Below, one piece after another: positions 7,969-16,324 of a DNA stretch of 23,866 nt (the stretch's first letter is position 1; each line of letters begins with the position of its first letter). The translations under genes and the position numbers were made by a program. Under the pieces are notes generated by a model that saw only the letters and a program-made list of their open reading frames with translations, made no database searches and had not been told where the DNA came from. Source of the stretch: Cryomorphaceae bacterium (GTDB lineage: Bacteria; Bacteroidota; Bacteroidia; Flavobacteriales; Crocinitomicaceae); contig JAJTDX010000047.1 in the NCBI GenBank assembly GCA_021298235.1, positions 1-23,866 of the forward strand. Direction: 5' to 3'.

Positions 7969-9684
7969 ATGGAAAATTCAAGTCAACAAGGACACCCAAA
8001 AGGCTTATGGTATTTATTTGGAACCGAAATGTGGGAACGTTTTGGTTACTACCTAATGCTTGGAATCTTCTCATTGTACATGATCGATGGATGGAACAAT
8101 GGAGGGATGGGTTTTGATGCACAAAAGAAATCAGACATCTATGGAACCTATTTGGGATTGGTGTATCTTACCCCATTTATTGGTGGACTTTTGGCGGATC
8201 GTATACTCGGCTATCGTCGCTCGATTCTGATCGGAGGATTGATGATGTCTGCAGGGTATTTTATGCTTTCGATACATTCTGTAGCTACCTTTTACGTTGC
8301 TCTTGCGCTAATTATCCTTGGTAACGGATTCTTTAAGCCAAACATCTCTACGCTAGTTGGTAATTTATACAGTTCGGATGAAATGAAAGATAAGAAAGAT
8401 GCCGGATATAACATCTTTTATATGGGGATTAATATTGGTGCTTTTGTCTGCAACTTTGTAGCTGCATTCATGCGAATCAATTACGGTTGGGGCCATGCTT
8501 TCGCAGCTGCGGGAGTAGGGATGCTCGTAGGAGTAGCGATTTTCTTGATTGGTACGAAACACATTAAGCATGTAGACGTGGTAAAACCAGTTCAGGAAGG
8601 AGATATGTCCACATTGAAAATATTCAGTTATACCGTTCTTCCAATGTTTATCTTTGGTGTGATTGGATATATACTTCCTGGTAATTTCTTGGGGTCTGAT
8701 ACTAACGACGCATTCATCATCGGGTGTTTACCGGTAATCGCATTTTTCATTTACCTTGCATTTACATCAGAAGCCAAAGAAAGCCGAGCTATTAAGGCAC
8801 TCTTGGCAGTTTTTTCCTGTGTAATATTGTTTTTTGCGATTTTCCACCAAAATGGAGACGCTCTTACTGTTTGGGCTGAAGACCATACGGACAGATCGAT
8901 GTCTGACGGCGTAGCTAAGGTTGCCACAGGGATAGGAATGGCACAGGTTGTAGTCAATAATGACGTTGTTTCGTCAGATGACAAGACTTTTAAACATCAC
9001 ATGGACTCTTTAAGAAGTGTAGAGGAGAAGATGCCAGCGGTTTCACAGGAGGAGATCAAAGCAAAAGGTAAATTCTCGGAAGAGATTTCGCAGCTTGAAA
9101 AATCACGTAAATATTTTGAAACATTGCCTGCAGATCAAGTACCGGCAAAGGGCAAGGACCTTAAGCTTTATTCCACGGAGCTCTATCAGTCCATCAATCC
9201 ATTCTGGGTTGTTACCTTGACTCCTGTTGTCGTTGGTTTCTTTGGGTTTATGCGGAGAAGAAAGCGTGAACCATCCACACCGACAAAAATTGCCATAGGG
9301 TTAGTCATTACGGCCCTTTCAGCATTAGTCATGGTTGGTGCTGTATTCGCAACCAACGGAATGTCTTTAAAAGCCAGTTCTATGTGGTTGTTCGCTTCCT
9401 ATGGAGTGATTACTATTGGGGAATTATGTTTATCTCCAATGGGTCTTTCATTGGTGTCCAAACTTTCTCCTCCAAGAATTACCGCATTGATGATGGGAGG
9501 TTTTTTCCTTGCGATTTCTGTAGGAAATAAATTGTCCGGAATGTTGTCTAGCTTGTGGGAAACGATTCCTCAGAAGGAAAATTTCTTCCTTTTGAACTTC
9601 GGATTGGTTATGGGAGCAGCGCTACTGATGTTTGTTATGCTCAGATGGCTCAATCAGGTCATGAAAGAAAATAATGTAAACTAA
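7969..9684 (+). CDS. POT-family proton-coupled peptide transporter, first of a tandem pair
   Basis: A polytopic inner-membrane protein of 571 residues in the major facilitator superfamily, PTR2/POT family, which imports di- and tripeptides with protons. Diagnostic motifs are the ExxERF helix-1 motif (Glu20, Glu23, Arg24 in GTEMWERFGYY) and the helix-4 motif GNGFFKPNIS. In helix 7 the position usually occupied by Glu or Asp before Gln is His293 (FAIFHQNGDAL). A hydrophilic insert of about 100 residues (roughly 304-408, rich in Asp, Glu and Lys) follows this helix. Such an insert is familiar from a Bacteroidota subgroup of POT proteins. The start ATG follows a 78-base divergent intergenic region. 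An intrinsic terminator begins five bases after the stop. Confidence 0.92.
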   Translation: MENSSQQGHPKGLWYLFGTEMWERFGYYLMLGIFSLYMIDGWNNGGMGFDAQKKSDIYGTYLGLVYLTPFIGGLLADRILGYRRSILIGGLMMSAGYFMLSIHSVATFYVALALIILGNGFFKPNISTLVGNLYSSDEMKDKKDAGYNIFYMGINIGAFVCNFVAAFMRINYGWGHAFAAAGVGMLVGVAIFLIGTKHIKHVDVVKPVQEGDMSTLKIFSYTVLPMFIFGVIGYILPGNFLGSDTNDAFIIGCLPVIAFFIYLAFTSEAKESRAIKALLAVFSCVILFFAIFHQNGDALTVWAEDHTDRSMSDGVAKVATGIGMAQVVVNNDVVSSDDKTFKHHMDSLRSVEEKMPAVSQEEIKAKGKFSEEISQLEKSRKYFETLPADQVPAKGKDLKLYSTELYQSINPFWVVTLTPVVVGFFGFMRRRKREPSTPTKIAIGLVITALSALVMVGAVFATNGMSLKASSMWLFASYGVITIGELCLSPMGLSLVSKLSPPRITALMMGGFFLAISVGNKLSGMLSSLWETIPQKENFFLLNFGLVMGAALLMFVMLRWLNQVMKENNVN

Positions 9685-9689
9685 CTATA

Positions 9690-9711
9690 AGACCCCTCGG
9701 GGTCTTTTTTT
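9690..9711 (+). terminator. Intrinsic terminator between the two POT genes
   Basis: AGACCC/GGGTCT forms a 6-bp stem around a CTCG loop (9690-9705) and runs into a T tract to 9711. It starts right after the stop of the first transporter and ends seven bases before the ATG of the second. Confidence 0.85.
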
Positions 9712-9717
9712 GTGCAT

Positions 9718-11229
9718 ATGGAAAATCAAGTTACACTGGATTCGATCCAGAATTTCGAAGGAAAATATCCGAAACAGATTTGGAGCTTATTCTTCACGGA
9801 GATGTGGGAGCGCTTCTGCTTCTATGGCAACCGAGGAATGCTCGTCATTTTTATGACCAACATATTATTGTATTCGGATCAGGATGCTAATTTAAAATAT
9901 GGAGCTATTCAGGCCTTCGTTTATGCATTTACGTTTATCGGTGGTTTGTTTGCAGATAAGATTCTTGGGTTTCAGCGTTCCCTTCTTTGGGGAGGTATTT
10001 TGATGATCTTGGGTAGTGCTATTCTGGGATTAGATGCAAAGACTAATTTCTTCTATGGGATTTGTCTCATAATCATTGGTACGGGTTTTTTCAAACCAAA
10101 TATCTCCACTATGGTCGGTGAGCTCTACAAGCCGGGTGATGTGAGAAGGGATGCCGGATTCAGTTTGTTCTATGCAGGGATCAACCTTGGTGCCCTAATA
10201 GGTGGCGGCGTCTGTGTGTATGTTGGAAAAGTATATTCATGGAACTTAGCATTTATGCTCTCGGGGATTTTTATGCTTCTTGGGTTAATCAATTTTCTGC
10301 TTACTCGTAAAAACCTTGGGCCGATAGGGAAAGAGCCCGTGTCGGCCAATCCGGAAACTGCCAAACGCAATCAGATGTTGGTGTATGTTGGTTCGATTGT
10401 GTCTATTCCACTTATTTATCTTATGATTACCAATACGGCGTACACAGACTTGTTTATGTATATCATCGGTCCAGTTACGTTAGCATATTTGTTTTTTGAG
10501 ATGAGGTTGCTCAAATGGGAAGAGGTTAAAAAACTCATTGCTGCGCTCATTTTTATTTTCCTTTCCGTCGTTTTTTGGGCGTTTTTTGAACAGAGCGGTG
10601 GATCGTTGAGCTTGTTTGCAGAGAAATTACTTTCAAATAAAATGCTCGGAATGACCATCGATCCGAATGTGGTTAATAATTCTTCGAATTCACTGTTTGT
10701 AATTGGCTTTAGCGCACTTATTGGAATTTTATGGATTTGGTTGAAGAAACGTAATTTGGAACCCAATTATTTCGTGAAGTTCGGGTTGGCTTTTGTTTTC
10801 CTTGGTTTGGCGTTTTTCTTATTTTATTCTACCCGCTTTACGATTGATAACAGTGGTTTGGCCTCATTAGGTTTGTTTACATTCGCCTATTTTGTGATCT
10901 CCATTGGTGAATTGTTCTTGTCGCCGATTGGCTTGTCTTTGATGACGACACTTTCTCCTAAACGCCTGTGGGGAGTGATGATGGGAATGTGGTTTTTGGC
11001 ATCGGCTTATGGCCAATATGTAGCAGGACTTCTGGGTGCGGGAATGGCCAGTCCTAATGAGAATGCTACCATCCTAGAACGTATGACAGCATATACGGAT
11101 GGATATTACCAGCTGGCGATTTATGCATTCATTACCGGAGCAGTTGTAATCGTTCTCTCGTATTGGATGAATAAGCTTATGGCTGATAAAAAGGAGAGCT
11201 CAATTCCGAGTAATTTAATGGAGCTGTAG
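9718..11229 (+). CDS. POT-family proton-coupled peptide transporter, second of a tandem pair
   Basis: A protein of 503 residues from the ATG at 9718. A GTG two codons earlier (9712) is in frame but lies at the end of the terminator T tract. Motifs of the POT family are intact: ExxERF (Glu28, Glu31, Arg32 in FFTEMWERF), the helix-4 motif GTGFFKPNIS, the helix-7 acid Glu291 (WAFFEQSGGSL), and the late helix SIGELFLSPIGLSL also found in the first transporter. Unlike its neighbour it lacks the long hydrophilic insert after helix 7. The two proteins are clearly paralogous but well diverged. The terminator just upstream raises the question of how this gene is transcribed. It ends two bases from the stop of the opposing paiB-like gene. 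Confidence 0.92.
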   Translation: MENQVTLDSIQNFEGKYPKQIWSLFFTEMWERFCFYGNRGMLVIFMTNILLYSDQDANLKYGAIQAFVYAFTFIGGLFADKILGFQRSLLWGGILMILGSAILGLDAKTNFFYGICLIIIGTGFFKPNISTMVGELYKPGDVRRDAGFSLFYAGINLGALIGGGVCVYVGKVYSWNLAFMLSGIFMLLGLINFLLTRKNLGPIGKEPVSANPETAKRNQMLVYVGSIVSIPLIYLMITNTAYTDLFMYIIGPVTLAYLFFEMRLLKWEEVKKLIAALIFIFLSVVFWAFFEQSGGSLSLFAEKLLSNKMLGMTIDPNVVNNSSNSLFVIGFSALIGILWIWLKKRNLEPNYFVKFGLAFVFLGLAFFLFYSTRFTIDNSGLASLGLFTFAYFVISIGELFLSPIGLSLMTTLSPKRLWGVMMGMWFLASAYGQYVAGLLGAGMASPNENATILERMTAYTDGYYQLAIYAFITGAVVIVLSYWMNKLMADKKESSIPSNLMEL

Positions 11230-11231
11230 GT

Positions 11232-11840
11232 TTATTTCCGTTTGCGCATCATCTCCTCTGAGAGCGCTGGGTTGTCTGAGCGAAGATGTTCTGTAATCGC
11301 GTTGAAATCTCTGTCTGATCGATTTTGTGATAGCTTGTATTGGGCATCTGTGCGGTATACTCTTAGCTCAAACCCCAAAACCAATTCCAGATAGTGATTG
11401 AGTTTATCCTGATCCAGATGTGACATTTCGAATCGTCTTTCCAATCCTTCTTCATTTGTATTTACAAGGGACTCCAAGTGCACTTGAAGCTCATTTCTGG
11501 ATAATCTTCTGACCGTTCCATACGCGTGTACGGCAGTGTAGTTCCAGGTCGGTGCATCTGGTGATTCATATACTGAAGAGCTCACATAACCATGTGGACC
11601 TGTAAAGATGGCAAGTGCTGTCTTTCCGTTTCTTATCAAATCGGAATGAGTATTGGCAAGCGCCATGTGTCCCTGAATAAATAGGTCTCCTTGATCTGAA
11701 CGCTGTATGAGGAACGGAAGGTGTGTTCCAACGGGTTCTTGATTTCCGGAAGAAGATATAACCACGCCAAAGGGGTTCTTCAGCATGAAAGCAAGTAGTT
11801 CTTCAGGAGAGGACTCACTGAAGTGATTCGGTACAAACAC
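11232..11840 (-). CDS. PaiB-like FMN-binding protein (negative transcriptional regulator family)
   Basis: A protein of 202 residues. The N-terminus FVPNHFSESSPEELLAFM and the segments GTHLPFLIQ, GPHGYVSSSVYE and PTWNYTAVHAYG are those of the PaiB family, which has a split-barrel flavin-binding fold. In Bacillus subtilis PaiB was described as a regulator of sporulation and protease genes; here only the fold can be inferred, and a flavin-dependent enzymatic role is equally possible. The start must be GTG at 11840, because an in-frame TAA lies two codons upstream and no ATG is available. A promoter of TTG-N19-TACCTTTA ends five bases before the GTG, so the message is probably leaderless. It stands between two other transcription units and is not in an obvious operon. 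Confidence 0.87.
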   Translation of the reverse strand: MFVPNHFSESSPEELLAFMLKNPFGVVISSSGNQEPVGTHLPFLIQRSDQGDLFIQGHMALANTHSDLIRNGKTALAIFTGPHGYVSSSVYESPDAPTWNYTAVHAYGTVRRLSRNELQVHLESLVNTNEEGLERRFEMSHLDQDKLNHYLELVLGFELRVYRTDAQYKLSQNRSDRDFNAITEHLRSDNPALSEEMMRKRK

Positions 11841-11844
11841 GTCT

Positions 11845-11874
11845 TAAAGGTACAGAGAAAATTGAAATAATCAA
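11845..11874 (-). promoter_or_regulatory. Putative Bacteroidota promoter of the paiB-like gene (TTG-N19-TACCTTTA)
   Basis: On the minus strand TTG (11872-11874) is followed after exactly 19 bases by TACCTTTA (11845-11852), one mismatch from TAnnTTTG. The -33 part overlaps the final codons of the upstream ABC exporter gene. The transcript would begin at or next to the GTG start. Confidence 0.5.
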
Positions 11875-13694
11875 TGTTCCAGGTCGATTCCCTGAAGCTC
11901 AACTAGATTGAAATAGAGTCCTTTTTTATGAATGAGGTCATCATGCGTTCCTTCTTCCGCTACTGCGCCATTTTGTATGACCAGGATCTTGCTGGCATGT
12001 TTAATCGTTGAAAGTCTGTGCGCAATAACGATAGAAGTCCTGCCAACCATGAGCTTGTCCAGAGCATCTTGAACTAATTTTTCCGATTCGGAATCCAATG
12101 CAGAGGTGGCTTCATCCAAAATTAGAATGGTAGGGTCTTTAATGATGGCACGAGCTATTGCGATACGTTGCTTTTGTCCCCCTGAGAGTTGTATCCCTCT
12201 GTCACCAACCTGGGTGTTCAGCCCTTCCGGGAAGGATTGAATGAATTCCCATGCATTTGCCTGCTTCGCGGCCCGGATGATATCTTCCTCTTTGGCCTCA
12301 GGATTCCCGAACAATATGTTGTCTCGAATACTCCCTGCGAAGAGAATTACCTCTTGGGGAACGATGGCCATGTGCTTTCGAAGGTGTTCTGTTTCCAGCT
12401 CTTCAATGCGCACTCCATCGAGTAGTATTGTCCCGGAGTTGATGGGATACAAATGAAGAAGAAGTGATGAAATCGTCGTTTTACCACTTCCGGAGGATCC
12501 AACGAGTGCAATGGTTTCGTTCCGTGAGGCATGGAAGGAAATGCCCCTTAGGACACTTACATCGCTGCGTTGAGGATAGCTGAAATGAACATTTTCAAAA
12601 CGTATATCACCACTAAGCGCGGGCTTACTACTTCCTTTGAAAAGATCTTTTTCATCTTGATTGCCGATAATATTCATCAGATTTTCGGTTGCACCGATCG
12701 ACTTCTGAATGGATGCGTACATATCTGGCAACGAACCTATAGAAGCTCCCATCATGATCGTGTACATAATAAAAGAAAAGAAGTCAGATGGCGCAAGTTC
12801 AGGGTTAGGACCTTGGGTCATAAGTAAGCCTCGCCAAATGATGAATACAATGGCACCAAACAAGCAGAAAATGATGAAGGAAACAAACAGTCCTCGCCAC
12901 AAACCGCTTTTAACATTCAATGCACGAATTTCTTCCACCGATTTTCCAAATCTTCCAAGAATAAAAGCTTCGTTGGTGAATGATTTTACGTTCGCAATTC
13001 CTGTGAGTGCTTCTTCAATGATAGAGTTTGACTCCGCGGCATGGTCCTGAGAATTTTTGGAAAGACGGCGAATAAATCTTCCGAAAATTACAGCAATGAT
13101 CGCCATAACAGGAACAGTGGCTAACATGATCAATGCAAGCTTCCATGAGAAAACAAAAATGAAAGCAATTCCACCTACAACGATGACGATCTGTCTGAAA
13201 AACTCTGCAATCGTTGTTTTCAACGTTTCCTGAATCTGTGAAATATCAGATGACATTCGGCTGGTTAATTCTCCAACTTTGTTCTGGTTGAAGAAGTCCA
13301 TTGGCATGTAGATGAGCTTTTTAAAGGCCACATTTCGAATGTCTCGGAGTACGTTTTCTGTTACATTGGTAAAGATGACTACCCTAAAATAAGAGAAGAC
13401 GGCTTGAGCGGCAAACAAAAGGAAAAGTGCAATGGCTACATCATTGATATTCTGGAGATTGATCAGTTTTACTGAGTCATTCAATGAAGAAACCTGACCG
13501 GAACCAGCCCCTAATAGTTGACCCATCATAAATGGAAAGATCAATCCGACAGAAGTGGAAAGAATCAAGAAAAACCAGCCAATAGCAAAAGCCAGCCGAT
13601 ATGGCCTCATGAAGGAAAAGATTCCTCTGGCCTTGCGAATGCTTTCTTTGGAAAGTTTTACTTTTTCTTTGGTATCTTTTTTAGGCCTAAGCAT
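11871..13694 (-). CDS. ABC exporter, fused transmembrane and ATPase domains (MsbA-like)
   Basis: A half-transporter of 607 residues with an N-terminal type I exporter membrane domain of six helices (about residues 30-330) and a C-terminal nucleotide-binding domain. The ATPase motifs are complete: Walker A GSSGSGKTT with Lys405, the Q-loop in AIVPQEVILFAG, signature LSGGQKQR, Walker B ILILDEATSALD, and the H-loop IAHRLST. It should work as a homodimer in the inner membrane. By length and domain order it belongs to the MsbA/LmrA/ABCB10 group, which exports lipids, lipopeptides or drugs; the substrate is not visible. The ATG at 13694 is preferred over a TTG one codon upstream. A weak -7-like box, TACTTTCG on the minus strand, lies at 13712-13719. 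Confidence 0.93.
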   Translation of the reverse strand: MLRPKKDTKEKVKLSKESIRKARGIFSFMRPYRLAFAIGWFFLILSTSVGLIFPFMMGQLLGAGSGQVSSLNDSVKLINLQNINDVAIALFLLFAAQAVFSYFRVVIFTNVTENVLRDIRNVAFKKLIYMPMDFFNQNKVGELTSRMSSDISQIQETLKTTIAEFFRQIVIVVGGIAFIFVFSWKLALIMLATVPVMAIIAVIFGRFIRRLSKNSQDHAAESNSIIEEALTGIANVKSFTNEAFILGRFGKSVEEIRALNVKSGLWRGLFVSFIIFCLFGAIVFIIWRGLLMTQGPNPELAPSDFFSFIMYTIMMGASIGSLPDMYASIQKSIGATENLMNIIGNQDEKDLFKGSSKPALSGDIRFENVHFSYPQRSDVSVLRGISFHASRNETIALVGSSGSGKTTISSLLLHLYPINSGTILLDGVRIEELETEHLRKHMAIVPQEVILFAGSIRDNILFGNPEAKEEDIIRAAKQANAWEFIQSFPEGLNTQVGDRGIQLSGGQKQRIAIARAIIKDPTILILDEATSALDSESEKLVQDALDKLMVGRTSIVIAHRLSTIKHASKILVIQNGAVAEEGTHDDLIHKKGLYFNLVELQGIDLEH

Positions 13695-13822
13695 CAAAAT
13701 CTCTAAAGCGCGAAAGTACTATAAAATTACGGACTGTTTTGTTATCATGTTACAGGTCCTTTTGTTAAAGTGGGGTACATGGTTCATCGAAAAGGATTAT
13801 TTTGAAATTTTCAACGATTCTG

Positions 13823-13852
13823 TTTGTAGTGTTCAAAATAAAACTATCTTTG
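13823..13852 (+). promoter_or_regulatory. Putative promoter of rpmH (TTTG-N18-TATCTTTG)
   Basis: TTTG at 13823-13826 is followed after 18 bases by TATCTTTG at 13845-13852, an exact -7 match. Both elements are at the spacing expected for Bacteroidota sigma factor. The leader to the rpmH ATG would be about 40 bases. Confidence 0.65.
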
Positions 13853-13897
13853 CAATCCGAATTTTTGAGAAAAAACCGCATTTAAAGCATACAGGTC

Positions 13898-14056
13898 ATG
13901 AAAAGAACATTTCAACCTTCCGTAAGAAAAAGAAGAAATAAGCATGGGTTCCGCAGTCGTATGGCTACGAAAAATGGCCGTCGTGTGCTTGCTGCCCGTC
14001 GCCGTAAAGGAAGAAAGAAACTCACTGTTTCTGACGAGCCTATGCACAAAAGATAA
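13898..14056 (+). CDS. rpmH: 50S ribosomal protein L34
   Basis: A 52-residue, very basic protein: it begins [19 protein letters not shown], continues [20 protein letters not shown] and ends [13 protein letters not shown]. The first part is the near-invariant L34 signature and the KLTVS ending is usual in Bacteroidota. It is a component of the large ribosomal subunit. It has a well-formed promoter upstream and an intrinsic terminator 20 bases downstream, so it looks monocistronic. In many bacteria rpmH sits beside rnpA and yidC near dnaA; none of these is here. Confidence 0.98.
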   Translation: MKRTFQPSVRKRRNKHGFRSRMATKNGRRVLAARRRKGRKKLTVSDEPMHKR

Positions 14057-14075
14057 TTCCTTCATCAAGGAAGTG

Positions 14076-14101
14076 AAGTCGACTCAAGGGTCGACTTTTT
14101 T
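14076..14101 (+). terminator. Intrinsic terminator of rpmH
   Basis: AAGTCGAC (14076-14083) pairs with GTCGACTT (14090-14097), an 8-bp stem with a 6-base loop, and continues into T residues to 14101. Confidence 0.9.
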
Positions 14102-14114
14102 GTTTTAGGGTGTT

Positions 14115-14143
14115 TTGGTTTAAGTATATTTTTTGTATCTTCA
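14115..14143 (+). promoter_or_regulatory. Possible promoter of comM (TTG-N18-TATCTTCA)
   Basis: TTG at 14115-14117, 18 bases, then TATCTTCA at 14136-14143, which differs at two positions from the TATCTTTG box of rpmH and valS. The leader to the ATG at 14171 would be about 25 bases. Confidence 0.35.
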
Positions 14144-14170
14144 AGTTAATATAATCAAAAACCTACCTCT

Positions 14171-15697
14171 ATGTTAGTCAAAACCTACAGCAGTGCCGTT
14201 ATGGGCATTGAATCCAGTATCATTACTGTTGAAGTTAATCTTGGAATCGGAATCAATTTTTACATGGTTGGTCTCCCGGACAGCTCAGTCAAGGAGAGTC
14301 ATCAGCGAATTCGTGCTGCTTTTTCGAATAATGCTCTTAAGTTTCCCGGAAGAGAACTTACTATCAATCTTGCTCCGGCGGATGTAAGAAAGGAAGGCTC
14401 ACATTTTGATCTCGCCATTGCGGTTGGTATACTTGCAGTAAGTGAACAGGTCAGTTGTGAACTTCTCGGTGATTATTTATTGATTGGTGAGCTCTCTCTG
14501 GATGGTACAATGACCTCGATGAAGGGAATTCTACCAATGGCCATCGAGGCTAAAAAACGTGGATTTAAAGGCGTTGTAGTTCCTTTTGAGAACGAACCTG
14601 AAGCATCTGTGGTAGATGGGTTGGAGGTTATCGGTGTAAGAGACCTAAAAGAGGCAATAGCTTTTCTGAATGGGGAATGCACTGTTACAAGAAAGGATCA
14701 AACTCAACCTAACATTCATCCTATTGCAGATTATGATGATTTTTCAGACGTGAAGGGTCAGCTTGCCATCAAGAGGGCGTTTGAAATTGCTGCTGCCGGC
14801 GGACACAATGTAATTTTGATCGGACCACCGGGCGCCGGAAAATCAATGTTAGCTAAAAGACTTCCAGGCATACTGCCTTCGATGTCCACTGAGGAATCTC
14901 TGGAAACGACCAAGATCCACAGTGTTGCAGGTAAGTCCAGACACATGAAAGGACTCATTCGTCAACGGCCTTTTCGAAAGCCGCACAATACCATCTCTGA
15001 TGTGGGGTTGATCGGCGGAGGTAGCTATCCACAACCGGGCGAAATTTCTCTGGCTCACAACGGTGTACTTTTTTTAGATGAATTGCCCGAATACAAACGC
15101 GGGGTGCTAGAAGTGTTGCGTCAACCATTGGAAGACCGTGTTGTGACTATTTCGCGGGCACGTTTTTCCGTAGATTATCCGGCTAATTTCATGTTGGTTG
15201 CCGCCATGAACCCTTGTCCGTGTGGATATCATGGGCATCCGGAAAAAGAATGTTCTTGCGGTCAGTCGACTGTTCAGCGTTACCTTAACCGCATTTCCGG
15301 GCCTCTGCTCGATCGGATAGATTTACATGTCCATGTCACACCAATTACCTACGATGAATTGTCTACACCTGTTCAGAGTGAAAATAGTGCCGAAATCAGA
15401 TCCAGAGTTGAAAAAGCCAGAAATGTTCAACATGAGAGATATAAATTTAGCTCAGGTATTTTTTCAAATGCATTAATGACTACATCTGAAATACGTGAGC
15501 ACTGTAAATTGTCCGGAGAGAGCGCACAACTTTTGAAAAATGCTATGGAGCGAATGAAGCTAAGTGCACGGGCTTATGACCGAATTCTGAAGGTCTCCCG
15601 GACCATAGCAGACTTAGCCGGTTCTGAACACGTCGAAACTGCACATTTGGCAGAAGCCATCCAGTACCGGTCCCTCGATCGAGCGGATTTGAATTGA
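14171..15697 (+). CDS. comM: YifB/ComM family Mg-chelatase-like AAA+ ATPase
   Basis: A cytoplasmic protein of 508 residues with three parts: an N-terminal ChlI/Lon-protease-like domain (about 1-170, [17 protein letters not shown]), a central AAA+ Mg-chelatase domain, and a C-terminal Mg_chelatase_C helical domain. Walker A is GPPGAGKS with Lys224, Walker B is VLFLDELPE, and the family segment [17 protein letters not shown] lies before it. A cysteine cluster (CPCGYHGH...CSCG) sits after the sensor region, as is typical of ComM. ComM is a hexameric helicase that promotes branch migration during integration of DNA taken up by natural transformation, and it is widespread also outside known competent species. 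The neighbours give no competence context here. Confidence 0.93.
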   Translation: MLVKTYSSAVMGIESSIITVEVNLGIGINFYMVGLPDSSVKESHQRIRAAFSNNALKFPGRELTINLAPADVRKEGSHFDLAIAVGILAVSEQVSCELLGDYLLIGELSLDGTMTSMKGILPMAIEAKKRGFKGVVVPFENEPEASVVDGLEVIGVRDLKEAIAFLNGECTVTRKDQTQPNIHPIADYDDFSDVKGQLAIKRAFEIAAAGGHNVILIGPPGAGKSMLAKRLPGILPSMSTEESLETTKIHSVAGKSRHMKGLIRQRPFRKPHNTISDVGLIGGGSYPQPGEISLAHNGVLFLDELPEYKRGVLEVLRQPLEDRVVTISRARFSVDYPANFMLVAAMNPCPCGYHGHPEKECSCGQSTVQRYLNRISGPLLDRIDLHVHVTPITYDELSTPVQSENSAEIRSRVEKARNVQHERYKFSSGIFSNALMTTSEIREHCKLSGESAQLLKNAMERMKLSARAYDRILKVSRTIADLAGSEHVETAHLAEAIQYRSLDRADLN

Positions 15698-15763
15698 GCT
15701 GTATTTAAAATTCTTAGAGTGTGATTTAAAAAAATAGGTAACACGGACCTCATTTGTTTACTA

Positions 15764-16186
15764 TTGCAGGCAGTGTTGGTAAAAGAGTTTGCTTTATACA
15801 GAGTATTGTTGTCTTATAATCCTTGTGAGATCTTTGAATATTTTGATGTTGAGGAATTGCATGGCCTCAGCCTGTCGGAGTGTCTGAATTCATCAAATTC
15901 AATTCATTCCGCCTACATTGCTGGTTGGTGTAATCGATCTCCGACTGACGGAAAACCATTTGTCTTCATAAATCTCTCTAGGTGCACCGATGATATCCAT
16001 ACCACCGGATTGGTTATGCACGAGCTCATGCATCTGCAATTTGAACTGAGTGAAGGGGATTACTCATTAAAAGAAGAGTTTATGATTACATCTGCAGAGA
16101 AAGAAACATATATGCTGGTGGATTTTATTGCAAGTATTAAATCTACCGAATTATTGAGGTCTAGCTCTATTTGTACCAATAATTAG
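15764..16186 (+). CDS. Small uncharacterised protein with an HELMH (zincin-like) motif
   Basis: I do not recognise a named family. The frame has no ATG before the motif, so the start must be TTG at 15764 (140 residues) or GTG at 15773 (137 residues). A TACTATTG sequence, one mismatch from the -7 consensus, overlaps the TTG, so the true start is uncertain. The sequence shows VMHELMHLQFEL with His86, Glu87 and His90, an HExxH zinc site, followed by acidic residues (Glu104, Glu105, Glu112, Glu114 in SAEKETYMLVDFI) that could give the third ligand, in an arrangement reminiscent of ImmA/IrrE-type small gluzincins. No signal peptide or membrane segment is seen, and several cysteines are present. 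It lies 66 bases after comM on the same strand. Confidence 0.65.
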   Translation: MQAVLVKEFALYRVLLSYNPCEIFEYFDVEELHGLSLSECLNSSNSIHSAYIAGWCNRSPTDGKPFVFINLSRCTDDIHTTGLVMHELMHLQFELSEGDYSLKEEFMITSAEKETYMLVDFIASIKSTELLRSSSICTNN

Positions 16187-16324
16187 ATTCATTAGTTTGG
16201 TGAATACTTTTTCTTTCTTTTTTTGGACAAGTGCTGGATGTGATTTTGTTCGGTCGTTTTTTGTTCTGCCTATTTCAATATCGCGTAATCTTATTAATTT
16301 CGGAGAAATCAATTTCAGAATACG

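Noticed and set aside
13555..13941. Plus-strand open frame of 128 codons spanning the start of the ABC exporter and the rpmH leader.
   Set aside because: It is antisense to a clear ABC exporter N-terminus and overlaps the true rpmH frame; the residues show no recognisable domain.
15764..16186. Considered as an H-NOX sensor partner for the HNOBA-like kinase.
   Set aside because: It is too short for an H-NOX domain (about 180 residues) and lacks the proximal His region and YxSxR motif; it has an HExxH motif instead.
16187..16212. Weak hairpin ATTCA/TGAAT followed by T residues after the HELMH gene.
   Set aside because: Only five A/T-rich pairs and a 9-base loop; too unstable to call a terminator with confidence.
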